A stretch of 64,000 nucleotides of DNA from Burkholderiales bacterium (GTDB lineage: Bacteria > Pseudomonadota > Gammaproteobacteria > Burkholderiales > Burkholderiaceae_C), in contig JAGWTU010000010.1 of NCBI GenBank assembly GCA_028868825.1, forward strand, positions 1 through 64,000, read 5' to 3'. Below are positions 26,790 through 35,584 of this stretch, piece by piece (the first letter of the stretch is position 1; every line of letters begins with the position of its first letter). The notes under the pieces are model-generated. The model did not search any database. It was not told where the DNA came from and was given only the letters and a program-made list of their open reading frames with translations. The position numbers were made by a program, and so were the translations under genes.

Positions 26790-28340
26790 CTAGGCGCGCA
26801 GGTCGCGCTTGATGATCTTGCCGGTGGCCGTCGTCGGCATGCCGGCGACGATCTCGACGACGCGCGGGTACTTGTAGCCCGCCATGCGCTCGCGGCACCA
26901 TTCGACGATGGCCTCGGGCGTCGTCGCTGCGCCGGCCTCGAGCACCAGCACCGCCTTGACCTCCTCGCCATGCGTCGCGTGCGGCACGCCCACCACGGCG
27001 GCCTGGGCAACGGCGGGGTGCGTCATCAGCACCTCCTCGAGTTCGCGCGGGTAGACGTTGAAGCCGCCGCGGATGATCATGTCGGTGACGCGGTCGACGA
27101 TGAACAGCGAGCCGCTGTCGTCGATGCGGCCGACGTCGCCGGTGTGGAGCCAGCCGTCGACGATGGCCTGGGCCGTCGCCTCGGGGCGATTGAAATAGCC
27201 TTTCGTGACGTTGTGGCCGCGGATCGCGATCTCGCCCGTCTCGCCGATCGCCACCGTGCGGCCCGCGCGGTCGACGAGCTTGATCTCGACGCCGTACAGC
27301 GGCTTGCCGACGCTGGCGGGCAGGCGCTCGGAATCGAGGAAATTGAACGAGGCCACCGGGCTCGTCTCCGCGAGGCCATAGCCTTCGAGGACGGGGGCCC
27401 CGAAGCGCTCCTCGAAGGCGCTCAGCACGGCCACCGGCATCGCCGAGCCGCCCGACAGCGTCAAACGCAGCCGCGCGGCGATCTTCCCGAGGTCATGCGC
27501 CTGCGCGGCACCGGCGAGGTTGAGCAGCGCGATGTACATCGTCGGCACGCCGGCGAAGATCGTCACGCCATGCCGCTCCATCAGCGCGAGCGCGCCGTCG
27601 GCATCGAAGCGCGGCATCAGCACCATCGTCGCGCCGACGAGGATCGCCGCGTTCATCTGCGTCGTCTGGCCGAAGGCGAGGAACAGCGGCAGCGCGATCA
27701 GGTGCGTGTCGGCGGCATCCATCTTGCACATCAGCGCCGCATACGCGATGTTGAGCGCGAGATTCGAATGCGTGAGCTCGGCTCCCTTGGACCGTCCCGT
27801 CGTGCCCGAGGTGTAGAGGATCACCGCGGTATCGGTCTCCTGCATCGGCGCGTAGTCGCCGGCGGGCGATTCGGCGCGCATCAGCTCGCCCAGCGTGCGC
27901 GCGCCGGCGATCGCCGAGGGCTCGTGCGGGTCGGCGGTGATCATGACGAACGCTGCACCGGTGGCGGCCTCGACGTGCCCCTTCCAGCCCTCGCGGTGCA
28001 GCGGGCCTTCGGCACTGCCTTCGAAGCAGAAGAAGGCGCGGGCCTGGCTTTCGCGCAGGTGTTCGGCGATCTCGGGTGCCTTGAGCAGCGCGTTGATCGG
28101 CACGACGATGGCACCGGCCTTGAGGATGCCGTAATAGACGATCGGAAATTCGGGCAGGTTCGGACAGGCCAGCACGACGCGGTCGCCGCGCCCCACGCCC
28201 AGGCGGCGCAGCGCGTTGGCGACCTGGTTGGCCGCGCCGTCGAGCTGCCCGTAGCTCAGCGTGCGATCGCCGCAGTGGATGGCCACCTTGCAGGGCGTCA
28301 GCGCGGCGCTGCGCTGCAGGTGGGCAGCGATGTTCAGCAT
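26790..28340 (-). CDS. AMP-forming acyl-CoA synthetase
   Basis: A 516-residue adenylate-forming ligase. The P-loop-like YTSGTTGRSKG is at 176-186; EGYGLAETSP, WLHTGDVG, the hinge IIRGGFNVYP and the C-terminal catalytic lysine in PTTATGKIIKRDL are all intact. It activates a carboxylic acid to its CoA thioester with ATP. It heads the seven-gene operon and its ATG (28340) lies 54 nt downstream of copy B of the TGTC element. Given the downstream acyl-CoA dehydrogenase and biotin carboxylase, a branched isoprenoid-like acid is the most reasonable substrate, by analogy with the citronellol/leucine pathways. Confidence 0.88.
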   Translation of the reverse strand: MLNIAAHLQRSAALTPCKVAIHCGDRTLSYGQLDGAANQVANALRRLGVGRGDRVVLACPNLPEFPIVYYGILKAGAIVVPINALLKAPEIAEHLRESQARAFFCFEGSAEGPLHREGWKGHVEAATGAAFVMITADPHEPSAIAGARTLGELMRAESPAGDYAPMQETDTAVILYTSGTTGRSKGAELTHSNLALNIAYAALMCKMDAADTHLIALPLFLAFGQTTQMNAAILVGATMVLMPRFDADGALALMERHGVTIFAGVPTMYIALLNLAGAAQAHDLGKIAARLRLTLSGGSAMPVAVLSAFEERFGAPVLEGYGLAETSPVASFNFLDSERLPASVGKPLYGVEIKLVDRAGRTVAIGETGEIAIRGHNVTKGYFNRPEATAQAIVDGWLHTGDVGRIDDSGSLFIVDRVTDMIIRGGFNVYPRELEEVLMTHPAVAQAAVVGVPHATHGEEVKAVLVLEAGAATTPEAIVEWCRERMAGYKYPRVVEIVAGMPTTATGKIIKRDLRA

Positions 28341-28394
28341 TCTTCGTTCTCCCCGGAATCGCCTTGCATCGTGTTTCCCTCGGGTCGCACCGTC

Positions 28395-28440
28395 TTGACG
28401 GGCGCTGACATTCGTTTAACACTTTGCGACACCCGGGCAA
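28395..28440 (-). promoter_or_regulatory. TGTC-N17-TGTC element, copy B (acyl-CoA operon / AraC gene)
   Basis: Plus-strand GACA at 28407 and 28428, exactly 21 bp apart, gives the TGTC repeats on the minus strand; TTGACG at 28395-28400 and the CCCGGGCAA end at 28432-28440 complete it. It is almost identical to copy C. It lies 54 nt from the ligase ATG on the minus strand and 38 nt from the AraC ATG on the plus strand, so both activation and autoregulation are possible. Confidence 0.7.
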
Positions 28441-28477
28441 GCCCCCAAGACACGATCCCGATCCCGGTACCGACTGC

Positions 28478-29533
28478 ATGACCATCCTCGTACGCGCTGC
28501 CAGCCTGCACGGCTACGAAGGGCTCGCCCGCTCGATCGGCGTCGACGCCCAGCGCGAGCTCGAGCGTGCCGGACTCAGCGCCCAAAGCCTGGCCGATCCC
28601 GACGCGCTGATCCCGTACGTGGCGCAGTTCCATCTGCTCGAGCACACGGCGACGGTCGGCAACTGCCCCGATTTCGGTCTGCGGCTGTCCGAATGCCAGG
28701 GGCCCGAGATCCTCGGCCCGCTGGCGGTGCTGTTGCGCCATGCCGCGACGCTGGGCGATGCGCTGGACCTCGCGTCGCGCCACCTCTTCGTGCACAGCCC
28801 GGCGATCCGCTTCGCGGCGCTGCCGGTGGCCGGGCGGCCGAGCGAGGTCGATCTGGCGTTCTCCTTCGAATTGCCGCATCTGCCGCCCTGCGGCCAGTCG
28901 CGCGAACTGGCGCTGGGCGTGATGGCCAGCGTCGTGCGCCAGATCACGCAGGCGCGCACGCGGCCGATGCTGGCGCTGATCCCGCATGCGCGCATCGGCC
29001 CGTCGCGCAGCTATGCGCGCGTGCTCGATTGCGAATGCCGCTTCGAGGCGCCGGTGCTGGCGCTGCGCATCGCCGTGGCGCAGCTCTCGCGCCCGCTGCC
29101 CGAACACAATCCGATGCTGCGCCAGCTCGCGCAGAGTTATGTCGACCAGCATTTCGGCTCACCCGACCAGGTGTTCGCCGACCGCGTGCGGTCGATGGTG
29201 CGGCGCTTCCTCGGCAGCGGCCAGTCGACCCAGGCCAGCATCGCCGGCATGCTCTCGATCCACCCGCGCACGATGCAGCGGCGGCTGCTCGACGAGGGCC
29301 ATCGCTTCGAGGACATCGTCGACTCGATCCGCCGGGAGATGCTCGTCGAGCTGCTGAGCCGGCAGGCCGCGCTGAGTCTGTCGCAGATCGCGCTGATGCT
29401 CGGTTATTCCGAGCAGGCGGCGCTGACGCGCAGTTGCCGGCGCTGGTTCGATTGCACGCCGACCGAATTGCGCGCTTCGCGCCAGGCGGCGCAGCTGAGC
29501 GGCGCGGTGACGACGACGTCGGACCGACCCTAG
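28478..29533 (+). CDS. AraC-family transcriptional regulator, paralogue 1
   Basis: A 351-residue regulator with an N-terminal ligand-binding domain of the Arabinose_bd (OruR/ArgR-like) type (from HGYEGLARSIGVDAQRE) and a C-terminal AraC HTH domain: SIAGMLSIHPRTMQRRLLDEG as first helix-turn-helix and LSLSQIALMLGYSEQAALTR as second, ending CRRWFDCTPTELR. ATG at 28478 is preferred; no strong ribosome-binding site. It is very like the second regulator at 31077 (most residues identical by eye), pointing to gene duplication. It probably binds the TGTC repeats 5' of its own gene, since AraC dimers recognise direct repeats about 21 bp apart. Confidence 0.9.
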   Translation: MTILVRAASLHGYEGLARSIGVDAQRELERAGLSAQSLADPDALIPYVAQFHLLEHTATVGNCPDFGLRLSECQGPEILGPLAVLLRHAATLGDALDLASRHLFVHSPAIRFAALPVAGRPSEVDLAFSFELPHLPPCGQSRELALGVMASVVRQITQARTRPMLALIPHARIGPSRSYARVLDCECRFEAPVLALRIAVAQLSRPLPEHNPMLRQLAQSYVDQHFGSPDQVFADRVRSMVRRFLGSGQSTQASIAGMLSIHPRTMQRRLLDEGHRFEDIVDSIRREMLVELLSRQAALSLSQIALMLGYSEQAALTRSCRRWFDCTPTELRASRQAAQLSGAVTTTSDRP

Positions 29534-30942
29534 CGCTTTTCCAGCAGGCAGGGCACCGCGATCTCGAATGCCGAGGTGCTGATATAGCGGCCCTGCGGGT
29601 AATACTCGCCCATGTCGCGCGCGATCGTCTCCGGTCCGGCGACGCTTTGCACGGCATGCTTGAATGCGCCGGCACCGAGCATGTTGCGCAGCTGCAGCAC
29701 GGTGACGTCGGCATCGCCCGCGCCGTCGCCATCGTCGGCCATCGGCAGCCAGGCGATGCCGCACTGCGCGATGGCATTGCGCGGTCGGTCGGCGGCGCGG
29801 CTGAGCACCAGCGTGTAATAGCCGTCGGGTCCCACCGGGATGTTCTCGTCGTGCACGCAATCGTTGACGCGCGTGTTCGCGAAACCCTGGTTCGAGCACC
29901 AGGACCAGTAGCGCAGATCGCCGCCGCCCATGCGCGCGTCGCCGTGCACCGTGTGCGGCGTCGTCGGTGCCTTGGCGCGCACGACGAAGACCTTGCCCAG
30001 GCGGCGATTGACGATGGTGCGGATGTACTGGTTGTCGAGGTTCGGATAGAAGCCGCCCTCGCTCTTGCGCGCATTCGGATTCGGCGGCGTGCCGAGGTAG
30101 ATGCCGTAGAGCGCGTCGCGGTCGAGCTGCTGGTACCAGGTCGGCGGCACCGTCGCCGGGAAGGTCGGCGACTTCTTCGCCGCCGCTTCGAGCAGCTCGT
30201 GGTACTTGCCCATCGGCACCGCCATCGCCGCCGGGTCGAGCTGCAGCGGCTGGCGCACGCGCAGTGCGGTACAGCTCTGCGCGCCGCGCAGAACCTGGCC
30301 GTCGGCCAGCGTCAGCACCGGCTCGGGCAGGCCCGCATTGCCGGTCTCGTCGCTGCCGTTGTCGCGCGCGTAGATGCGGTACAGCACCGCCTGCTGCCCC
30401 GGCGCCTGGCCGTATTTCGGCGCATGCAAGGCGGCGCGAGACTGACCGACGATGTTCATGCCCACGGGCTGGTTCGGATCGGGCGGGGCGTCGACGACCT
30501 CGAGCCGGTAGTCGCGCTGCGCGCTGTGGCGATCGGCGCCCGGCAGGAAGGGGTTGACCGAACCCGGCACCGGCTGGATCAGGTAATCGGCGACCGATTC
30601 GATCGGCACGCCGGCGCCGTCGTAGCTGATCAGCGACATGTAGCGCGAATGCGGAAACCGGCCCTCGATCGTCAGCCGCGCGCCGGCCGGCACCGTGAAG
30701 GTCGCCGCCCAGTAGAAGGTGGCCGCATCCGGGTAGGCGACGTTCAGATAGGGATCGCCGCTGGCCGGCCCGCGCGACCAGAAGCAGCTGCGCGGCCCCG
30801 GTATCGGGTCATGGCCGGCGGCGACGGCGGCCATCGCGTCGGCCGCCAGTTTGGCAGGCGCGACGATCTCGGCCGATGCGGCGCCCAGCACCAGGATGAG
30901 TGCGGCGGCGACGGCGCCCGGCAGCGCGAATTTCGATTTCAT
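29530..30942 (-). CDS. uncharacterised exported protein
   Basis: A 470-residue protein with a signal peptide (hydrophobic segment LPGAVAAALILVLGAASA, cleavage near residue 26). I do not recognise the family. Visible features: a beta-rich central region (YYWAATF-like strands, TIEGRFPHSRYMSLISYDG), a conserved-looking block PNLDNQYIRTIVNRRLGKVF, several cysteines that could pair (CFW, SCTALR, WCSNQ, DCVHDE, QCGIAW, PCLLEK), and a C-terminal region ending VPCLLEKR. The gene lies between the two AraC paralogues with copy C of the TGTC element 62 nt upstream, and overlaps the stop of the first by 4 nt. It is therefore probably an induced periplasmic or outer-surface factor of the regulon, for example substrate binding; no function should be assigned. 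Confidence 0.7.
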   Translation of the reverse strand: MKSKFALPGAVAAALILVLGAASAEIVAPAKLAADAMAAVAAGHDPIPGPRSCFWSRGPASGDPYLNVAYPDAATFYWAATFTVPAGARLTIEGRFPHSRYMSLISYDGAGVPIESVADYLIQPVPGSVNPFLPGADRHSAQRDYRLEVVDAPPDPNQPVGMNIVGQSRAALHAPKYGQAPGQQAVLYRIYARDNGSDETGNAGLPEPVLTLADGQVLRGAQSCTALRVRQPLQLDPAAMAVPMGKYHELLEAAAKKSPTFPATVPPTWYQQLDRDALYGIYLGTPPNPNARKSEGGFYPNLDNQYIRTIVNRRLGKVFVVRAKAPTTPHTVHGDARMGGGDLRYWSWCSNQGFANTRVNDCVHDENIPVGPDGYYTLVLSRAADRPRNAIAQCGIAWLPMADDGDGAGDADVTVLQLRNMLGAGAFKHAVQSVAGPETIARDMGEYYPQGRYISTSAFEIAVPCLLEKR

Positions 30943-31004
30943 GGCGGGGTACCTCGGTTCAAGCGGCAGGCGCCGCATCCTGCGGGCCTCAGGGTCCGCC
31001 CGTC

Positions 31005-31050
31005 TTGACGGGTGTCGACATTCGCTTGACACTTTGCGACACCCGGGCAC
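31005..31050 (-). promoter_or_regulatory. TGTC-N17-TGTC element, copy C (secreted protein / AraC gene)
   Basis: Plus-strand GACA at 31017 and 31038 (21 bp apart), TTGACG at 31005-31010 and CCCGGGCA at the other end. Nearly identical to copy B. It lies 62 nt from the secreted-protein ATG and 26 nt from the second AraC ATG. Confidence 0.7.
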
Positions 31051-31076
31051 TCCCCTATCGCGAATTCAAGCCGCTC

Positions 31077-32123
31077 ATGACCGCATTGGTTCGCGCCGCC
31101 TGCCTGCAGGGCTACGAGGCTCTGGCCCGCTCGATCGGCGTCGACGTCGAACGCGAACTGGCACGCGTCGGCCTGTCGACCGACAGCCTGGCGGACCCCG
31201 ACGCGCTGATACCCTATGTGTCGCGCTTCCATCTGCTCGAGCACACCGCCGTCTCGGGCCATTGCCCGGATTTCGGCCTGCGCCTGTCGGAAAGCCAGGG
31301 TGCCGATGTCCTCGGACCGCTGTCGGTGCTGCTGCGACACGCAGCCACGCTGGCCGACGCGATGGACCTGGCCTCGCGCCACCTCTTCGTGCACAGCCCG
31401 GCGGTCCGCTTCAACGTGCTGCCGGTGGCCTCGCGGCCGAGCGAGGTCGACCTGGCGCTGTCGTTCGAGCTGCCGCATCTGCCGCCCTGCGGCCAGTCGC
31501 TCGAGCTCGTGCTGGGCCTGCTCGCCTGCGTGATGCGCGAGATCACGCAGGCTCGCGTGCGGCCGCTGCTCGCCTTGATCCCGCACGCGCGCATCGGGCC
31601 GGCGCGCAGCTACACCCGCGTGCTCGATTGCGAATGCCGCTTCGAGGCGCCGTCGCTGGCGCTGCGGATTCCCGCGGCGCAGCTGGCGCGCCCGCTGCCC
31701 GGGCACAACCCGATGCTGCGGCAGCTGGCGCAGAACTATGTCGACCAGCATCTCGGCTCGCGCGACCGCATCTTTGCCGACCTCGTGCGCTCGATGGTGC
31801 GGCGCCTCATCGGCTCGGGCCAGGCGACGCAGGCCGACATCGCCGGCCGGCTGTCGATCCACACGCGCACGATGCAGCGTCGCCTGCTCGACGAAGGTCA
31901 GCGCTACGAGGACATCGTCGACGCCGTGCGCAAGGAGATGCTGGTCGACCTGCTGGGCCGCTCGCCCGCGTTGAGCCTGTCGCAGATCGCGCTGATGCTC
32001 GGCTATTCGGAGCAGGCAGCGCTGACGCGCGCCTGCCGCCGGCTGTTCGGCTGCACGCCGACCGAATTGCGCGAGACGCGAGCGGCGGCGCTGCGCCCCG
32101 GCGCCGTCACCGCCGCGCCGTAA
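31077..32123 (+). CDS. AraC-family transcriptional regulator, paralogue 2
   Basis: A 348-residue regulator with the same architecture as its neighbour at 28478: a ligand-binding domain (HGYEALARSIGVDVERE-like start, here QGYEALARSIG) and a double HTH domain (IAGRLSIHTRTMQRRLLDEG; LSLSQIALMLGYSEQAALTR) ending CRRLFGCTPTELR. The recognition helices are almost the same in the two paralogues, so they should read the same operator, while scattered substitutions in the sensing half could give different ligands. Its ATG (31077) is 26 nt from copy C. It converges on the RND transporter gene at a 18-nt gap. Confidence 0.9.
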   Translation: MTALVRAACLQGYEALARSIGVDVERELARVGLSTDSLADPDALIPYVSRFHLLEHTAVSGHCPDFGLRLSESQGADVLGPLSVLLRHAATLADAMDLASRHLFVHSPAVRFNVLPVASRPSEVDLALSFELPHLPPCGQSLELVLGLLACVMREITQARVRPLLALIPHARIGPARSYTRVLDCECRFEAPSLALRIPAAQLARPLPGHNPMLRQLAQNYVDQHLGSRDRIFADLVRSMVRRLIGSGQATQADIAGRLSIHTRTMQRRLLDEGQRYEDIVDAVRKEMLVDLLGRSPALSLSQIALMLGYSEQAALTRACRRLFGCTPTELRETRAAALRPGAVTAAP

Positions 32124-32141
32124 TCCCGCGCGTCGCGGACC

Positions 32142-34559
32142 TCAATGCGCGTGGCTGGTGATGGCCGCGCGCGACTTCTTCGTCACCAGGAAGGCCGCCA
32201 GCGCCGGCAGCAGCAGGATGGCGCCGAGCATGTTCACGAGGAACATGAAGGCCAGCAGGATGCCCATGTCGGCCTGGAACTTCAGCGCCGAGAGCGACCA
32301 CGTCGCCACCGAGATCGTCATCGTCACGGCCGTGAACACCGACGCCGTGCCGCGCTGCTTGAGCGCGTCGACGAAGGCCATGCGCAGCGTCATCTGCGGC
32401 TCGGTCTTCAGCGCATGCGTGATGCTCTCGAAGAGATAGATGCCGTAGTCCACGCCCACGCCCACGCCCAGCGCCACCACCGGCAGCGTGTTGACCTTCA
32501 CCCCGATGCCCAGCAGCGTCATCACCGCGTTGCACAGCAGCGTCACCAGCGCCAGCGGCGCGATGATGCACAGCGTCACGCGCAGGCTGCGGAACATCAC
32601 CAGGCACAGCAGCGACACCGATGCGAACAGCGCCAGGTTGACCCAGCCATCGGCCGCCTCGACGACCTCGTTGGTCGCCGCCATCACGCCGACGTTGCCG
32701 CTGGCCAGGCGGAAGTTCACGCGATCGATGTCGCCGCCTGCGGCCTTGAAGGCCTTGATGCGCTCGACGATGTGGCCGATCGTGCCGGCCTGGTGGTTGT
32801 TCGTGAACACCGACAGCGCCATCGCCTTGCAGCCCGAGCTCATGAACTCGTTGCCCATGCGCGTGGCCGCGCTCACACCCTGCCCCAGCTGCGCCTTGTC
32901 CTCGGGCAGCATGCGCCACTTGATGAAGTTCTCGGCATAGCTCTGGTTGACCTGCTTGATCAGGCTCGCCAGGCTGCGCACGTCGGCCACGCCCTCGGTC
33001 TGGCGCATCTGCAGGTCGAACTCCTCGATGCGGTCCATCACCGCCGGCTCCAGGCAGGGCGCGTCGCTGTCCTTGTTGCCCTCGGCGATGACCTGCAGCA
33101 TGTCCACGCCGATGGCGTAGTCCTTGGTGATGGCCTGCACGTCGCGGTTGTAGCGCGCGTCGGGGCGCAGCTCGGGCACGCCCACGCCGAGGTCGCCGAC
33201 CTGCAGCTTGCGCGCGATGCTGTAGCCCACGCCGGCGATCACCGCGGCGATGACCACCGCGACGATGGCTGCGCGCGGCTCGGCCAGCGCCCCCAGCTTC
33301 GTCCACAGGCCGTGGCCCAGCGTCTCGCGGCCGCGGCATTTGCGCGCCTGCTCCGGCGTCAGGCAGCGGTACGACAGCAGGATCGGCAGCAGCATCTTGT
33401 TGGTGATGATCATCACCGTCACGCCCAGCGTGGCGGTGATGGTGAGCTCGCGCACCATCTCGATCTTGACGAAGGCGATGACCATGAACCCGAGCGCATT
33501 GGCCAGCAGCGCCACGGCGCCGGGGATGAAGAGTTTCTCGAAGCACAGGCGCGAGGCGGACACGCCGTCGTGGCCGGCCAGGGTCTCGAGTTTCCAGCCA
33601 TTGGTCATCTGCACGGCGTGCGACACGGCGATCGAGAAGATCAGGAACGGCACCAGGATCGACATCGGGTCCAGCGCCAGCCCCAGCAGCGGCAGCAGCC
33701 CGAGCAGCCAGATCACCGGCACCACCGCGCAGACGATGGCGTAGAAGGTCAGCATCAGCGAGCCCGAGTACCAGTACAGCAGCAGCGTCGTGATGACGAA
33801 GGCGATGGCGAAGTACACGAGCACGCCGGCCGCACCGTCGGCGATGTCGCCGATCGACTTGGCGAAGCCGATCTCCTGCACCTGGTAGTTGCCCTTCTCG
33901 TACTTCGCGCGGATGGCCTCGAGCTGGTGGCCGATGGCGCGCAGATCGAGCCGCGCGCCGGTCTCGGGGTCCTTGTCCTGCAGCGTGGCCACGACCATCG
34001 CCGCCGTGTGATCGCTGGCGACGATGCGGCCGACCCAGTCGGACTTGAGCGTGGCCGCGCGCACGCCGGCCAGCGCCTGCGCGCTGCCGTCGAAGTTCGA
34101 GGGCACGAGCACGTCGCCCTTGAAGCCGTCCTCGACGACTTCGGTGTAGCGCACGTTGGGCGTGACCAGCGAGGTCACCGAGCCGCGCTCCACGCCCTTG
34201 ATGTAGAAGACCTCCTCGGTCAGCGCGCGCAGCGTGTCGATGAATTCCTTGGTGTAGATGTCGCCCTGCTTGGTCTTGAGCGAGACGATGATCTTGTTGG
34301 CGCCGCCGAAGGTGTTGGCGTACTGCTGGAAGGTCTGCATGTACTCGTGCTGCAGCGGGATCATCTTGGAGAACCCGGCCGAGACCTGCAGCCGGCTCGC
34401 CGAGGCGCCCAGCACCAGCGTGATGGCCACGAACAGCCACAGCAGCGGCTTGCGGTAATGGAAGATGAAGTACGAGGCCTTGCCGATCCAGCCCGGCGAG
34501 AATTTGCCGCGCGTGAGTTCGGGGTCGTCGTCGAGCAGGTGCGAAGTGGAAGTCGTCAT
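32142..34559 (-). CDS. RND-superfamily transporter (MMPL/hopanoid-type)
   Basis: An 805-residue inner-membrane protein with two repeats of one helix, a large periplasmic loop (about residues 55-225 and 450-610) and five-to-six-helix bundles, in the MMPL/HpnN-like layout. Motifs include SRRLQVSAGFSKM-type loop entry, PFLIFSIAVSHAVQM and the second-repeat equivalent VVALGVGVGVDYGIYLFE. Single-subunit RND proteins of this kind move lipophilic compounds. ATG at 34559 overlaps the YCF48-like stop (ATGA). It is the last gene of the porin operon. DUF1302, DUF1329, YCF48 and RND genes recur together in bacteria growing on steroids and other hydrophobic substrates, which supports uptake or export of such a compound. 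Confidence 0.87.
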   Translation of the reverse strand: MTTSTSHLLDDDPELTRGKFSPGWIGKASYFIFHYRKPLLWLFVAITLVLGASASRLQVSAGFSKMIPLQHEYMQTFQQYANTFGGANKIIVSLKTKQGDIYTKEFIDTLRALTEEVFYIKGVERGSVTSLVTPNVRYTEVVEDGFKGDVLVPSNFDGSAQALAGVRAATLKSDWVGRIVASDHTAAMVVATLQDKDPETGARLDLRAIGHQLEAIRAKYEKGNYQVQEIGFAKSIGDIADGAAGVLVYFAIAFVITTLLLYWYSGSLMLTFYAIVCAVVPVIWLLGLLPLLGLALDPMSILVPFLIFSIAVSHAVQMTNGWKLETLAGHDGVSASRLCFEKLFIPGAVALLANALGFMVIAFVKIEMVRELTITATLGVTVMIITNKMLLPILLSYRCLTPEQARKCRGRETLGHGLWTKLGALAEPRAAIVAVVIAAVIAGVGYSIARKLQVGDLGVGVPELRPDARYNRDVQAITKDYAIGVDMLQVIAEGNKDSDAPCLEPAVMDRIEEFDLQMRQTEGVADVRSLASLIKQVNQSYAENFIKWRMLPEDKAQLGQGVSAATRMGNEFMSSGCKAMALSVFTNNHQAGTIGHIVERIKAFKAAGGDIDRVNFRLASGNVGVMAATNEVVEAADGWVNLALFASVSLLCLVMFRSLRVTLCIIAPLALVTLLCNAVMTLLGIGVKVNTLPVVALGVGVGVDYGIYLFESITHALKTEPQMTLRMAFVDALKQRGTASVFTAVTMTISVATWSLSALKFQADMGILLAFMFLVNMLGAILLLPALAAFLVTKKSRAAITSHAH

Positions 34560-35536
34560 GGCGTCACCGTCCTGGCTCCGCGGTCACCCACGGTCAACAA
34601 TCGGCCGTCGGCCAGCGCCTGCACCTGGGCGATGCCGGCGCGCAGCGGGCCCTTCAGGCGCTGGTAGCTGCGGCCGTCGTCACGGCTGACGTCGAGCAGT
34701 CCGGCGTAGCCGACGAGGACGATGCGGCCGTCGGCGAGTTGCTGCGCGTTCATCACCGAGCGTTCGTCGGCGATGTCGATGACGGTCCAGCTCGCGCCGC
34801 CGTCCTCCGAGCGGCAGACATGGCCGCGCATGCCGTAGATGACGATCGCGCCGCTCTTGGTCGCCAGGCCGCCGAACCAGGACCCCTTGTAGGGCGATTC
34901 GATGCGCTTCCAGTTCACGGCATCGTCGGAGACGGCCAGCGTGGCCGATTCGCCGACGAGGACGTACCGATGGGCGCCGGCGGCGAAGACGCGCGAGATG
35001 TGGCGGTCGAAGTCGGGCTCGAGGATCTTGTGGCGTGTCCACGTCTGGCCGCCGTCTCGCGTCTCGATATAGAGGCCGAAGCCGCCGTAGGCGACGTAGC
35101 GCTGCTCGCCGAGCCAGGTCACGCCCAGCAGCGAGTCGCTGCCGGCGTCGGGCACGACGACCCGCGTCCAGTGGCTGCCGGCATCGCTCGTGCGCAGCAC
35201 GGTCGCGTCGTGGCCGACGGCGATGCCGTTGTTCGCATCGGCGAAGGCCGCCATCGTCAGCGTGCGCGTCACCGCCGTGCGCTGCGCCTGCCAGGTCTTG
35301 CCTTCGTCGCCCGAGAGGAAGACGACCCCGCGCTCGCCCACCGCCACGAGCCGCTGGCCGGCACGTTCGACGTCGAGCAGGATCATGCGGTCGGCGTGGG
35401 TCGGGACGAAGCTGGGGGCGTAGGCAGCGGCAGAGGCCGCGGCCGCCGCCGGCGACGCCGCGTCGTCGGCGAACGCGATCAACGGCGCCACGGCGAGCGC
35501 GAGCAGCGCCGTCGCGCACAGCGGGAATTTGAGCAT
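34556..35536 (-). CDS. YCF48-related beta-propeller protein, exported
   Basis: A 326-residue protein with a signal peptide (LCATALLALAVAPLIAFA) and repeated BNR/WD-type blades of the YCF48/photosystem-assembly-like family (GDEGKTWQAQ, SDAGSHWTRV, RDGGQTWTRH, SEDGGASWTVI, DDGRSYQRL). The Asp-box-like D(G)G-(K/S)-xW signature occurs five times, consistent with a beta-propeller. The second of two starts, ATG at 35536, matches the signal peptide best. It is predicted to sit in the periplasm and partner the RND protein, as its homologues do; no enzymatic activity is implied. Confidence 0.82.
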   Translation of the reverse strand: MLKFPLCATALLALAVAPLIAFADDAASPAAAAASAAAYAPSFVPTHADRMILLDVERAGQRLVAVGERGVVFLSGDEGKTWQAQRTAVTRTLTMAAFADANNGIAVGHDATVLRTSDAGSHWTRVVVPDAGSDSLLGVTWLGEQRYVAYGGFGLYIETRDGGQTWTRHKILEPDFDRHISRVFAAGAHRYVLVGESATLAVSDDAVNWKRIESPYKGSWFGGLATKSGAIVIYGMRGHVCRSEDGGASWTVIDIADERSVMNAQQLADGRIVLVGYAGLLDVSRDDGRSYQRLKGPLRAGIAQVQALADGRLLTVGDRGARTVTP

Positions 35537-35584
35537 CGCAGGGATTCCATTGAGCACGCGCCGGGTTCGGCGCGTGCCGGTAAT

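Noticed and set aside
25122-28481. Very long plus-strand open reading frame opposite the acyl-CoA operon
   Set aside because: It is antisense to the well-supported ligase and carboxylase genes; composition (His/Arg/Ala runs) and absence of any domain are typical of a GC-rich shadow frame.
32145-34667. Long plus-strand open reading frame opposite the RND gene
   Set aside because: Antisense shadow; the RND protein on the minus strand has clear helices and motifs.
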